Source of the DNA: Synanceia verrucosa
Lineage: Eukaryota; Chordata; Actinopteri; Perciformes; Synanceiidae
DNA length: 64,000 nt
Assembly (NCBI GenBank): GCA_029721515.1
Contig: CM056559.1
Location: forward strand, 1,799,001 to 1,863,000
Direction: 5' to 3'
Part shown: one piece after another, positions 50,201 to 59,159 of the stretch
Position numbering within the stretch: the first letter of the stretch is position 1
How the letters are laid out: each line of letters opens with the position of its first letter
Made by a program: the position numbers and the translations under genes
The notes under the pieces: model-generated
What the model was told of the DNA's origin: nothing
The model's input: the letters and a program-made list of their open reading frames with translations, nothing else
Databases searched by the model: none

Positions 50201-53200
50201 TTATCTCTCAGGAGAGTTTTATCTGAGTATGTTTAAGTGCACACATTCCAGGCGGATTGCTAAAACATGGTGGAAAACAATCTGCATTCAGACCAAGAGT
50301 AAAAGCACAGTGGAAGTGGAGTCCTCAGGTGAGACTGTGAGAGGAAATAACAATAATAATAAAGCATATGGAGTCGTTAAGACTCAGAAGGATGCTTCAT
50401 CATGCTCTAAGTGGATGACAGCAGCGTCCAGGCCGTCATCGTCGTCTTCTCACCGCACTGACCTACTGTCTCTAAACTTTTTATTTCTTCCTGACTTCCA
50501 TCACTTAGCATCGACTCTCATCTCCTCCCATCCCACCGGAGAGCAGGTGTAATTAGGATAAAAGCTCGCCCACCCATCTCTTTTGTCTCTGAGGTCCCTC
50601 TATCATCATCCTCCGTACAATCACCTCGCTGTGCAGCGACTGATGTCACTGAGCTGACACAGCAGAAAACACCCAGAATAATCGCCGACATCGAGTCCTT
50701 GGAGGCATTAAAGAAAAGAAAGAGATGAAGATGGAGAGAGGAGAACGGCCTTTAGCCAAAAGACACGTCACCATGAAGGGAAAGCTGGGGGAGACGTTAC
50801 GTCAGGCAACCAGTGGAGACTGGACTGACCTGAAGAGACCTCTTCAGATATAACTTCATACTGGACTAACAGGGAACTAGTCAAAACCAAGATGGTGACG
50901 GTGAAAAACTGCACTAACCTTAAGAAACCTCTTCAGATAGAATATCATACTGGACTAGCAGGAACCAGCTCAGCTTAATGGGCTGAAAACCAAGTTGGTG
51001 AGAGGCAATATGTTGACCAAAAAAAAAAAAAAAAAAAAAACCCTAGATGGTGAGGGACAAAAACCAAGATGGTGACGGCTCAAAATAACATGTTAATGGC
51101 TAAAAACCAAGATGGCTACTGCCAAAACCCAAGATGTTCATGACTAAAAACCAGCTCCTCACCACGTCACTGCTGCATGTTTTCCATCACTCTGTTTAAA
51201 GTCTTACAGAAATATTAGAGGCTTGTTTTGGGTGCAGTAAACTTAAACTTCTTTGTGTTAAATCATCTGGAGTTTGCTGTTGTCTGTTTAAATGTGATCT
51301 TGTTAAATGCACTTTATGACTAAATGGAAGTGATATTAAAAAGATAATATAGAATAGATAATATAAAAGGAAATATGACCTGCTTAACCCCCTCACATGT
51401 TGAAGTGTGTGATGGGATTTATTTTTTCTTTTACTGTGATATTGAATTTTACTGGGTTTGAAGTCAACTACTGAATTCTTGCTATTTAATGTCCCTACTC
51501 AAAGTATTAAGTCATAGATTATTCTTCTATGATGCAACTCCATGAGGTTATGACCTGAGCCAGGTGAGATGAGAAAAACCTGACAAATACTGTGCAGAAA
51601 TATCAGTTAAATATAAAAACTACAGCTCTGATCTGACCTCGACCGTTATCCATTAACAGATAATGATCCTCTAACCGTCCATCCACACAGAGTTGATGAT
51701 CCATCTGGATTTTTTACTCTCTTCAATCTGTCAGATCACTCCGGCTCATATATCTGCTTATACAAAGAGACTTTTTGGAGTGGTTCAGCTGGTCCGTTCG
51801 CAGATCACTACAGCGTTTGACGTCACATTTTTGCTCCGTTCAGACTGAAGGTCGCAGCCTGACCGACCCGTTTCCACAAACAGCCTCTGGGTTCAGCTGA
51901 GTCCTGAATCACAGCCAGTGATACTTTAATATGTGTGTGCAAGCGTATTTAAGCCGTTCAGCATCACCATCAGGACCAGCAGAACCCCCTCAGAGGACCC
52001 GGTCCACACAGCTGGAGCTGATAAAGCTGCAGCCAACAGGAACCTCGACACATAGAAATACAACCAGAGCTGCACTCACACAACAACAACCAGACAAAAA
52101 AACCCTGAATCATGCAGCGTGACTTGGAAACATACCTTCACCCTCCTGCTGTGTGCACACACACAAGCAGGCATCTTTTCCGCCACATCATAATTTAAAA
52201 ACCCAGCGAATTCAAGGGAAAATATTTCTGCTAAATTAGTCATGCTAATTACACAGCAGTTCTCGGGGGGGAAGAGGCGGCGCTAAATGCCTTTTAATTC
52301 CTGGAGAGAGCGGCGTGAAAACAAGCCAAAAAATATATAAAGAAACAACAACAACAAATAAATAGAAATGTGCCCATGGCAACAATGAGGAGCTCAGGGG
52401 AGGAGGAAGGAGGCCAGGCAGCAGAGCGCTTATCAGCAGCGAAGGCCGAGCGGGACGCAAAGTTCCCTACGCTGACTTCCTGTCCTGCAGACGCTGCCAG
52501 CGGTCACATGGTGATAAGGAGGCAAGCAGATAGGGCGGCGTGGTTATAAAGTCTGTTATAAAGTCTGTTATATTCTGTTATATAGTCTGTTATATTCTGT
52601 TATAAAGTCTGTTATATTCTGTTATATAGTCTGTTATAAAGTCTGTTATATAGTCTGTTATATAGTCTGTTATATTCTGTTATAAAGTCTGTTATATTCT
52701 GTTATATAGTCTGTTATATTCTGTTATAAAGTCTGTTATATTCTGTTATATAGTCTGTTATAAAGTCTGTTATATAGTCTGTTATATAGTCTGTTATATT
52801 CTGTTATAAAGTCTGTTATATAGTCTGTTATATAGTCTGTTATATTCTGTTATAAAGTCTGTTATATTCTGTTATATAGTCTGTTATATTCTGTTATATA
52901 GTCTGTTATATAGTCTGTTATATTCTGTTATATAGTCTGTTATATTCTGTTATAAAGTCTGTTATATTCTGTTATATAGTCTGTTATATAGTCTGTTATA
53001 TTCTGTTATAAAGTCTGTTATATTCTGTTATATAGTCTGTTATATTCTGTTATAAAGTCTGTTATATTCTGTTATATTCTGTTATAAAGTCTGTTATATT
53101 CTGTTATATAGTCTGTTATATTCTGTTATATAGTCTGTTATATTCTGTTATAAAGTCTGTTATATTCTGTTATATAGTCTGTTATATTCTGTTATAAAGT

Positions 53201-56200
53201 CTGTTATAAAGTCTGTTATATAGTCTGTTATAAAGTCTGTTATATTCTGTTATAAAGTCTGTTATATTCTGTTATATAGTCTGTTATATAGTCTGTTATA
53301 TTCTGTTATAAAGTCTGTTATATTCTGTTATATAGTCTGTTATATTCTGTTATAAAGTCTGTTATATTCTGTTATATAGTCTGTTATATTCTGTTATAAA
53401 GTCTGTTATATTCTGTTATATAGTCTGTTATATAGTCTGTTATATAGTCTGTTATATTCTGTTATAAAGTCTGTTATAAAGTCTGTTATATAGTCTGTTA
53501 TATAGTCTGTTATAAAGTCTGTTATAAAGTCTGTTATATTCTGTTATATAGTCTGTTATATTCTGTTATAAAGTCTGTTATATTCTGTTATAAAGTCTGT
53601 TATATAGTCTGTTATATAGTCTGTTATATTCTGTTATAAAGTCTGTTATATAGTCTGTTATATAGTCTGTTATATTCTGTTATAAAGTCTGTTATAAAGT
53701 CTGTTATATTCTGTTATATAGTCTGTTATATTCTGTTATAAAGTCTGTTATATTCTGTTATATAGTCTGTTATATAGTCTGTTATAAAGTCTGTTATATT
53801 CTGTTATATAGTCTGTTATATTCTGTTATAAAGTCTGTTATATAGTCTGTTATATAGTCTGTTATATTCTGTTATATTCTGTTATAAAGTCTGTTATATT
53901 CTGTTATAAAGTCTGTTATATTCTGTTATATAGTCTGTTATATTCTGTTATAAAGTCTGTTATATTCTGTTATAAAGTCTGTTATATTCTGTTATATAGT
54001 CTGTTATATTCTGTTATAAAGTCTGTTATAAAGTCTGTTATATTCTGTTATATAGTCTGTTATATTCTGTTATATAGTCTGTTATAAAGTCTGTTATATT
54101 CTGTTATAAAGTCTGTTATATTCTGTTATAAAGTCTGTTATATTCTGTTATATAGTCTGTTATATAGTCTGTTATATTCTGTTATAAAGTCTGTTATATT
54201 CTGTTATATAGTCTGTTATATTCTCTGTTATAAAGTCTGTTATATTCTGTTATATAGTCTGTTATATTCTGTTATAAAGTCTGTTATATTCTGTTATATA
54301 GTCTGTTATATAGTCTGTTATATTCTGTTATAAAGTCTGTTATATTCTGTTATAAAGTCTGTTATATTCTGTTATAAAGTCTGTTATATTCTGTTATATA
54401 GTCTGTTATATAGTCTGTTATACAGTCTGTTATAAAGTCTGTTATATTCTGTTATATAGTCTGTTATAAAGTCTGTTATATAGTCTGTTATATTCTGTTA
54501 TAAAGTCTGTTATATAGTCTGTTATATAGTCTGTTATATTCTGTTATATAGTCTGTTATATAGTCTGTTATATAGTCTGTTATATAGTCTGTTATAAAGT
54601 CTGTTATATTCTGTTATAAAGTCTGTTATATTCTGTTATATAGTCTGTTATATTCTGTTATAGTCTGTTATATTCTGTTATAAAGTCTGTTATATTCTGT
54701 TATATAGTCTGTTATATTCTGTTATAAAGTCTGTTATATTCTGTTATATAGTCTGTTATATTCTGTTATAAAGTCTGTTATATTCTGTTATATAGTCTGT
54801 TATATAGTCTGTTATATTCTGTTATAAAGTCTGTTATATTCTGTTATAAAGTCTGTTATATTCTGTTATAAAGTCTGTTATATTCTGTTATATAGTCTGT
54901 TATATAGTCTGTTATATTCTGTTATAAAGTCTGTTATATTCTGTTATATAGTCTGTTATACAGTCTGTTATAAAGTCTGTTATATTCTGTTATATAGTCT
55001 GTTATATTCTGTTATAAAGTCTGTTATATAGTCTGTTATAAAGTCTGTTATATTCTGTTATAAAGTCTGTTATATAGTCTGTTATAAAGTCTGTTATATT
55101 CTGTTATAAAGTCTGTTATATAGTCTGTTATAAAGTCTGTTATATTCTGTTATAAAGTCTGTTATATAGTCTGTTATAAAGTCTGTTATATTCTGTTATA
55201 AAGTCTGTTATATAGTCTGTTATAAAGTCTGTTATATTCTGTTATAAAGTCTGTTATATAGTCTGTTATATAGTCTGTTATATTTTGTTATAAAGTCTGT
55301 TATATTCTGTTATAAAGTCTGTTATATTCTGTTATATAGTCTGTTATATAGTCTGTTATATTCTGTTATAAAGTCTGTTATATTCTGTTATATAGTCTGT
55401 TATAAAGTCTGTTATATTCTGTTATAAAGTCTGTTATATAGTCTGTTATAAAGTCTGTTATATTCTGTTATAAAGTCTGTTATATAGTCTGTTATAAAGT
55501 CTGTTATATTCTGTTATAAAGTCTGTTATATAGTCTGTTATAAAGTCTGTTATATTCTGTTATAAAGTCTGTTATATAGTCTGTTATATAGTCTGTTATA
55601 TTTTGTTATAAAGTCTGTTATATTCTGTTATAAAGTCTGTTATATTCTGTTATAAAGTCTGTTATATAGTCTGTTATAAAGTCTGTTATATTCTGTTATA
55701 TAGTCTGTTATAAAGTCTGTTATATTCTGTTATATAGTCTGTTATATAGTCTGTTATATTCTGTTATAAAGTCTGTTATATTCTGTTATATAGTCTGTTA
55801 TATAGTCTGTTATATAGTCTGTTATATTCTGTTATAAAGTCTGTTATATAGTCTGTTATATTCTGTTATAAAGTCTGTTATAGTCTGTTATATAGTCTGT
55901 TATAAAGTCTGTTATATTCTGTTATAAAGTCTGTTATAAAGTCTGTTATATTCTGTTATAAAGTCTGTTATAAAGTCTGTTATATAGTCTGTTATATATT
56001 CTGTTATATAGTCTGTTATATTCTGTTATAAAGTCTGTTATATTCTGTTATATAGTCTGTTATATATTCTGTTATATAGTCTGTTATATTCTGTTATAAA
56101 GTCTGTTATATTCTGTTATATAGTCTGTTATATATTCTGTTATAAAGTCTGTTATATTCTGTTATAAAGTCTGTTATAGTCTGTTATATAGTCTGTTATA

Positions 56201-58538
56201 AAGTCTGTTATATTCTGTTATAAAGTCTGTTATAAAGTCTGTTATATAGTCTGTTATATATTCTGTTATATAGTCTGTTATATTCTGTTATAAAGTCTGT
56301 TATATTCTGTTATATAGTCTGTTATATAGTCTGTTATATTCTGTTATATAGTCTGTTATATTCTGTTATAAAGTCTGTTATATAGTCTGTTATATAGTCT
56401 GTTATATATTCTGTTATAAAGTCTGTTATATTCTGTTATAAAGTCTGTTATATATTCTGTTATAAAGTCTGTTATATAGTCTGTTATATTCTGTTATATA
56501 GTCTGTTATAAAGTCTGTTATATTCTGTTATATAGTCTGTTATATATTCTGTTATAGTCTGTTATATTCTGTTATAAAGTCTGTTATATTCTGTTATATA
56601 GTCTGTTATATTCTGTTATAAAGTCTGTTATATTCTGTTATAAAGTCTGTTATATAGTCTGTTATATTCTGTTATAAAGTCTGTTATACTCAACAATGTG
56701 TGATTAATCTGATTAAAAATATTCATCATTTGACAGCCCTAATACAGTCATGGTCAAAAGTTCACATACACTTGTGAAGAACATAATGGAGCTTTTGGTA
56801 TCCATCCACAAGCTTCTGGTTGAATCTTTGACCACTCCTCTTGACAGAATTGATGCAGTTCAGTTAAATTTGTTGCTTTCTGACATGGACTTGTTTCTTC
56901 AGCATTGTCCACATGTTCTCAGTGGGGTTTAAGTCAGGACTTTTCTAAAACCTTAATTCTAGCCTGATTAAGCCATTCCATTACCACTTTTGATGTGTGT
57001 TTGGGGTCATTGTCCTGTTGGAACACCCAACTGCACCCAAGACCCAACCTTCAGGCTGATGATTTTAGGTTATCTTGAAGAATTTGAAGGTAATCGTCCT
57101 TCTTCATTATCCCATTTCCTCTCTGTAAAGCACCAGTTCCACAGCATCATACTACCACCACCGTGCTTGATGGTAGGCATGGTGTTAAAGGCCTCACCTT
57201 TTCTCCTCCAAACATACTGCTGGGCATTGTGTCCAAACAGCTGGATTTTTGTTTGGTCTGACCACAGACCTTTCCTCCAGAAGGTCTTATCTTTGTGATC
57301 AGCAGCAAACTTCAGTCGAGCCTTAAGGTGCCTCTTTTGGATCAAGGGCTTCCTTCTTGTACGGCAGCCTCTCAGTCCATGGAGATGTAAAACAGGCTTG
57401 ACTGTGGACACTGACACCTGTGTATCAGCAGCTTCTAATTCTTGGCAGATCTGCTTTTTGGTGGTTCTCCGTTGACTCTTCACCCTCCTGACCAGTTTTC
57501 TCTCAGCAGCAGGTGATAGCTTGCATTTTCTTCCTGATCGTGGCAGTGACAAAACAGTGCCATGCACTTTATACTGACAAACAGTTGTTTGCACTGTTGG
57601 TCTTGGGACCTGCAGCTGCTTTGAAATGGCTCCAAGTGACTTTCTTGACTTGTTCAAGTCAATGATCCATGATTCAGTGATTTTTCAGACCCGTGCTGAG
57701 CTCCTTTGACTTTCCCATTGTAGCGTTTGTATCCAATGAGCCATATTTAAATGGGCTCAGAGAAGTCAGCAGCTGTAGTCACTCATGATCACTCACAGGA
57801 AGTTAAGAGGCCATGCTATGAAGCTCATTTCATTGACACAACTTTCTAAGTCACCAAAATTGCTCATTCATGTTGCTGTTTGTATATTTTTGACCCAGCA
57901 GATTTGGTCACATTTTCAGTTGACCCATAATAAAGTCATAAAAGAACCAAACTTCATGAATGTTTTTGTGACAAAGAAGTATCTGTTCCGTTCACTCTAT
58001 CAGAGAAAAATCAGAGTTGTAGAAATAACTGGAAACTCAAGAGAGCCATGACATTATGTTCTTTACAAGTGTATGTAAAGTTTTGACCATGACTGTATAT
58101 AAAGATGTACAAAATTTTCTGTTGTTTATGCTATCTGCTGCTGATGCCTCCTCCAGATTTAAAGCTGCAAATGTTCCCACTTGTCTTACGAATCGTCTCC
58201 ATCTATGGAGGAATATAAAACCTAGAGCACAGCAACCAGCTGACAGGAAGGAAGTGATGCACGGCGCTTAAAAACTTCCTCCCCTCTGTATACAAATAAA
58301 AACATGTTGTGTTTGAAGTTTATTTCACAGCCAGTTTTGTCTTTAGGAAAACATGGGGGGCAGGCATAAACTGGAGAATTTATAAATCAGGATGAATGTT
58401 TAGGAAATAGTACCTGAAGTTTGGTGCAGAGGCCCATTCCAGAGCGAGACAAGCCAAGTCCACTGCTGCATAAACCAACAGGAAGAAGATGGTCACAATG
58501 CTGGCAATGGTGTTGAGTTTACCTGAGAAGAGAACCAG
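37346..58538 (-). CDS. slc12a9: Solute carrier family 12 member 9 (CIP1), C-terminal 528 residues, five exons; 5' part outside window
   Basis: This is a member of the cation-chloride cotransporter family (SLC12), a multi-pass membrane protein. Its own transport substrate is not well defined, and it was described as a partner that modulates NKCC1. Spliced exons 58538-58414, 45020-44828, 41595-41421, 39148-39002 and 38292-37346 total 1587 nt, exactly 529 codons with the TGA stop, and all junction phases agree. Diagnostic segments are [64 protein letters not shown] (the SLC12 MRPNTLVLG motif) and the terminal [14 protein letters not shown]. The mammalian protein is about 914 residues, so roughly 380 N-terminal residues, with most membrane helices, lie beyond base 64000. 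Visible parts are the last membrane helices and the complete cytoplasmic C-terminal domain. No frame break is seen. Confidence 0.95.
38293..39001 (-). other. slc12a9 intron, 709 nt
   Basis: Bounded by GTCAGT and TTTTTTCAG. Moderately pyrimidine-rich on the sense strand near the acceptor. Nothing else recognised. Confidence 0.85.
39002..39148 (-). CDS. slc12a9: slc12a9 exon (visible residues 165-214)
   Basis: Encodes [20 protein letters not shown], then [20 protein letters not shown] and HLLFISGL, with one base of the next Gly codon. Acceptor CCACCCCTCCAG; donor GTCAGT. The sense strand upstream (39150-39425) is again strongly pyrimidine-rich. Confidence 0.94.
39160..39425. repeat. Purine-rich low-complexity tract (GGAAA / GAGAAA)
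   Basis: Mostly A and G on the + strand with GAAAGGA and AAAGAGAAA words, hence a pyrimidine tract directly upstream of the slc12a9 acceptor at 39149. Confidence 0.8.
39815..40172. repeat. GAGAGGAGG purine minisatellite
   Basis: Units such as GAGAGGAGGGGAGGAGGAGA and GCAGAGAGAAGAGGAG, about 30-50 bp, almost pure purine on the + strand. Confidence 0.9.
40197..40676. repeat. 20-bp minisatellite TTTATTTTACTTTACTGCAC
   Basis: About 24 copies with TGCAC/TACAC and TTTAT/GTTAT variants. Because 20 is not divisible by 3, each + frame reads the unit in all three phases every 60 bp and stays open, giving spurious frames of 199 and 333 codons. Confidence 0.92.
40680..41420 (-). other. slc12a9 intron, unique part
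   Basis: No repeat array or gene recognised. Includes poly(A) runs at about 40890-40912. Confidence 0.6.
41421..41595 (-). CDS. slc12a9: slc12a9 exon (visible residues 107-165): start of cytoplasmic domain
   Basis: Encodes [20 protein letters not shown], then [20 protein letters not shown] and [18 protein letters not shown], and leaves one base (A) of a Ser codon. The SLC12 C-terminal domain begins here with its conserved [12 protein letters not shown] segment. Acceptor CCTCCCACAG; donor GTAAGG, the best in the visible gene. Confidence 0.95.
41596..43160 (-). other. slc12a9 intron, AT-rich part
   Basis: 42540-42800 is nearly pure A/T with TATATTATA words and a (TTA)n run at about 42777-42799. 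42830-42895 (CACTTGAGACAATAATGACA then ATAAATTTTAATC) looks like another LINE 3' tail on the + strand. Confidence 0.5.
43170..43410. repeat. Interspersed repeat with terminal CTCF-like core
   Basis: AGAGACTGAAACCATAAACT, AATGTTTACTGAGAGAATAA and GTCGCCCCCTGCTGGCTG in the order I recall for a very common percomorph repeat. Matches the copy at 32110-32380. Confidence 0.6.
43375..43388 (-). promoter_or_regulatory. CTCF-like motif carried by an interspersed repeat
   Basis: CGCCCCCTGCTGGC; on the minus strand GCCAGCAGGGGGCG, close to the CTCF core. Confidence 0.35.
43420..44827 (-). other. slc12a9 intron, remainder
   Basis: 43720-44000 is CT-rich on the + strand. No exon recognised. Confidence 0.5.
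44828..45020 (-). CDS. slc12a9: slc12a9 exon (visible residues 42-106): two membrane helices
   Basis: Completes the Arg codon, then [20 protein letters not shown] and two hydrophobic helices ([17 protein letters not shown], then [11 protein letters not shown]), ending [14 protein letters not shown] in phase 0. The Leu run is encoded by a CTG tract (CAG on the + strand). The acceptor is TTTCTCCTCAG; the donor GTCTGC is weak. Confidence 0.95.
45275..46437. repeat. CATC/CATCCATC tetranucleotide array
   Basis: 1.16 kb of CATCCATC with interspersed ATTATTTATCCATCC, ATCTACCATCC and ATCATC phrases, ending in (ATCT)n at 46411-46434. The 171- and 204-codon + frames here are repeat products. Confidence 0.93.
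46820..46905 (+). repeat. Interspersed repeat, CCCGATATCACAAATCACAA type
   Basis: TTTTATTTGTGCAGCCCGAT, then ATCACAAATCACAAATTCAC and GGGACTTTACAATCTG. This is a very common teleost repeat phrase (usually CCCAATATCACAAATCACAA...GGGCTTTACAATCTG). Confidence 0.6.
46910..48030 (-). other. slc12a9 intron, no further feature
   Basis: 47130-47260 resembles the 4560-4640 repeat family (GGGTGCATACCGATTGCC, CATGGCGACAGT). Otherwise unique. Confidence 0.45.
48030..48095. repeat. Two copies of AACCAAGATGGTGACGG
   Basis: The YY1-like word occurs at about 48047 and 48069 with a 22-bp spacing. The same unit forms the array at 50880-51150. Confidence 0.5.
48122..48140. repeat. (TC)n microsatellite
   Basis: About nine TC dinucleotides. 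Confidence 0.85.
48150..50870 (-). other. slc12a9 intron, unique-looking part
   Basis: No exon recognised. 49655-49810 is a balanced-composition, unique segment that could be conserved regulatory DNA, unproven. Confidence 0.4.
50880..51150. repeat. Degenerate tandem repeat with AACCAAGATGGTGACGG-like units
   Basis: About six units (near 50884, 50990, 51043, 51062, 51105, 51126), 20-100 bp apart, interrupted by A22 at 51019-51040. Several retain CAAGATGG, the core of the YY1 consensus. Confidence 0.55.
51155..52540 (-). other. slc12a9 intron, unique-looking part
   Basis: No exon, gene or repeat family recognised. Confidence 0.45.
52543..56690. repeat. 4.15-kb minisatellite of 10- and 12-bp GTTATA units
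   Basis: The array is an irregular string of three main units: A GTTATAAAGTCT, B GTTATATTCT, C GTTATATAGTCT, with rare GTTATACAGTCT, GTTATATTTT and GTTATAGTCT. A fourth type, GTTATATATTCT, I saw only after about 55.99 kb. Roughly 370 units. Around 55.0-55.26 and 55.4-55.58 kb the order becomes regular, A-C-A-B (46 bp). Contains no gene. It occupies about 31% of the 13.4-kb slc12a9 intron. Confidence 0.97.
56745..58095 (-). mobile_element. Tc1-like DNA transposon (Tc1/mariner), defective
   Basis: A 1351-bp element flanked by the expected TA duplication (56743-56744 and 58096-58097). Termini start CAGTCATGGTCAAAA. The 44-bp outer inverted repeats (56745-56788 and 58052-58095) differ at three positions. 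On the right an inner repeat-like word (GGGTCAAAAATATACAAAC on the minus strand) lies near 57873-57897. No matching inner repeat is present on the left, where transposase-derived sequence follows the outer repeat directly. The transposase inside is broken. It lies 54 bp from the end of the 4.15-kb array, in the slc12a9 intron. Confidence 0.93.
56795..57718 (-). pseudogene. Tc1-family transposase, inactivated
   Basis: Cut-and-paste transposase of the Tc1 clade: an N-terminal paired-type double HTH ([20 protein letters not shown]), a linker with the normally GRPR-like motif altered to GRKCK, and a catalytic DDE/D core. [13 protein letters not shown] holds the first catalytic Asp, and further on [13 protein letters not shown], in another frame, holds the second. 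Breaks: the likely ancestral ATG at 57716-57718 runs into a stop after about 14 codons, then the frame changes; the 57657-57070 stretch is open for 195 codons; the frame shifts near 57.1 kb, and again at the third-acidic-residue region (near 56.93 kb), where a stop follows KS. Non-functional. Confidence 0.92.
58100..58413 (-). other. slc12a9 intron end next to exon 58414-58538
   Basis: No feature recognised. Confidence 0.5.
58414..58538 (-). CDS. slc12a9: slc12a9 exon (visible residues 1-42): membrane helix
   Basis: Begins in phase 0 with [19 protein letters not shown] and continues through a hydrophobic helix ([16 protein letters not shown]) to ASAPNF plus two bases of an Arg codon. The acceptor is CTTCCCTCCAG. 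The donor is GTACTA, a GT site with a poor remainder. Upstream of the acceptor the sense strand is about 610 nt of pyrimidine. Confidence 0.93.
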
Positions 58539-58540
58539 CT

Positions 58541-59153
58541 GGAGGGAAGGAAGGGAGGAGAGGAAGAAGGAGGGGAGGAGGGAGGAGAGGAGGAGGGGAG
58601 GAAGGGAGGAAAGAGAGAGGAGAGGAGAGGAGAAGAGAGGAGAGGAGAAGGGGAGGAAGGAGAGAGGGAGGTAGGGAGGAAGGGAGGAGGGGAGGAAGGG
58701 AGGAAGGAGAGCAGGAGGAGAGAGAGGTAAGGAGGAAGGGAGAGAGGGAGGAGGGAGGGAGGAAGGGAGAGAGGGAGGAGGGGAGGAGGGAGGGAGGAAG
58801 GGAGGGAAGGGAGGAGGGGAGGAAGGAAGGAAGGAAAAAGGGAGGGGAGGTAGGAGGGGAGGGAGGAAGGAAGGAAGGAAGGAAGGAAGGAAGGAAGGAA
58901 GGAAGGAGGGACGGGAGGTAGGAGGGGAGGAAGGGAGGAAGGAAGGAAGGAAGGAAGGAAGGAAGGAGGGAGGGGAGGTAGGAGGTAGGAAGGAAGGAGG
59001 GGAGGAAGGAGGGAGGGGAGGTAGGAGGTAGGAAGGGAGGAGGGGAGGAAGGAGGGAAAGAAGACAGAACAGAAGATAGAAGGAAGGAATGATGGAAGAA
59101 AAGGAGGAAGGAAGGGAGGAAGAAAAAGAAAGACAGAAAAAACAAAGAGAGGA
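58541..59153. repeat. GGAA/GGGA purine array abutting a splice acceptor
   Basis: About 610 bp, nearly pure purine on the + strand: GGAGGAAGG, GGGAGGTAGG and a run of GGAA units (about 58865-58910). On the slc12a9 sense strand this is a continuous pyrimidine tract ending at the CTCCAG acceptor of exon 58414-58538. Confidence 0.95.
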
Positions 59154-59159
59154 TTAACT

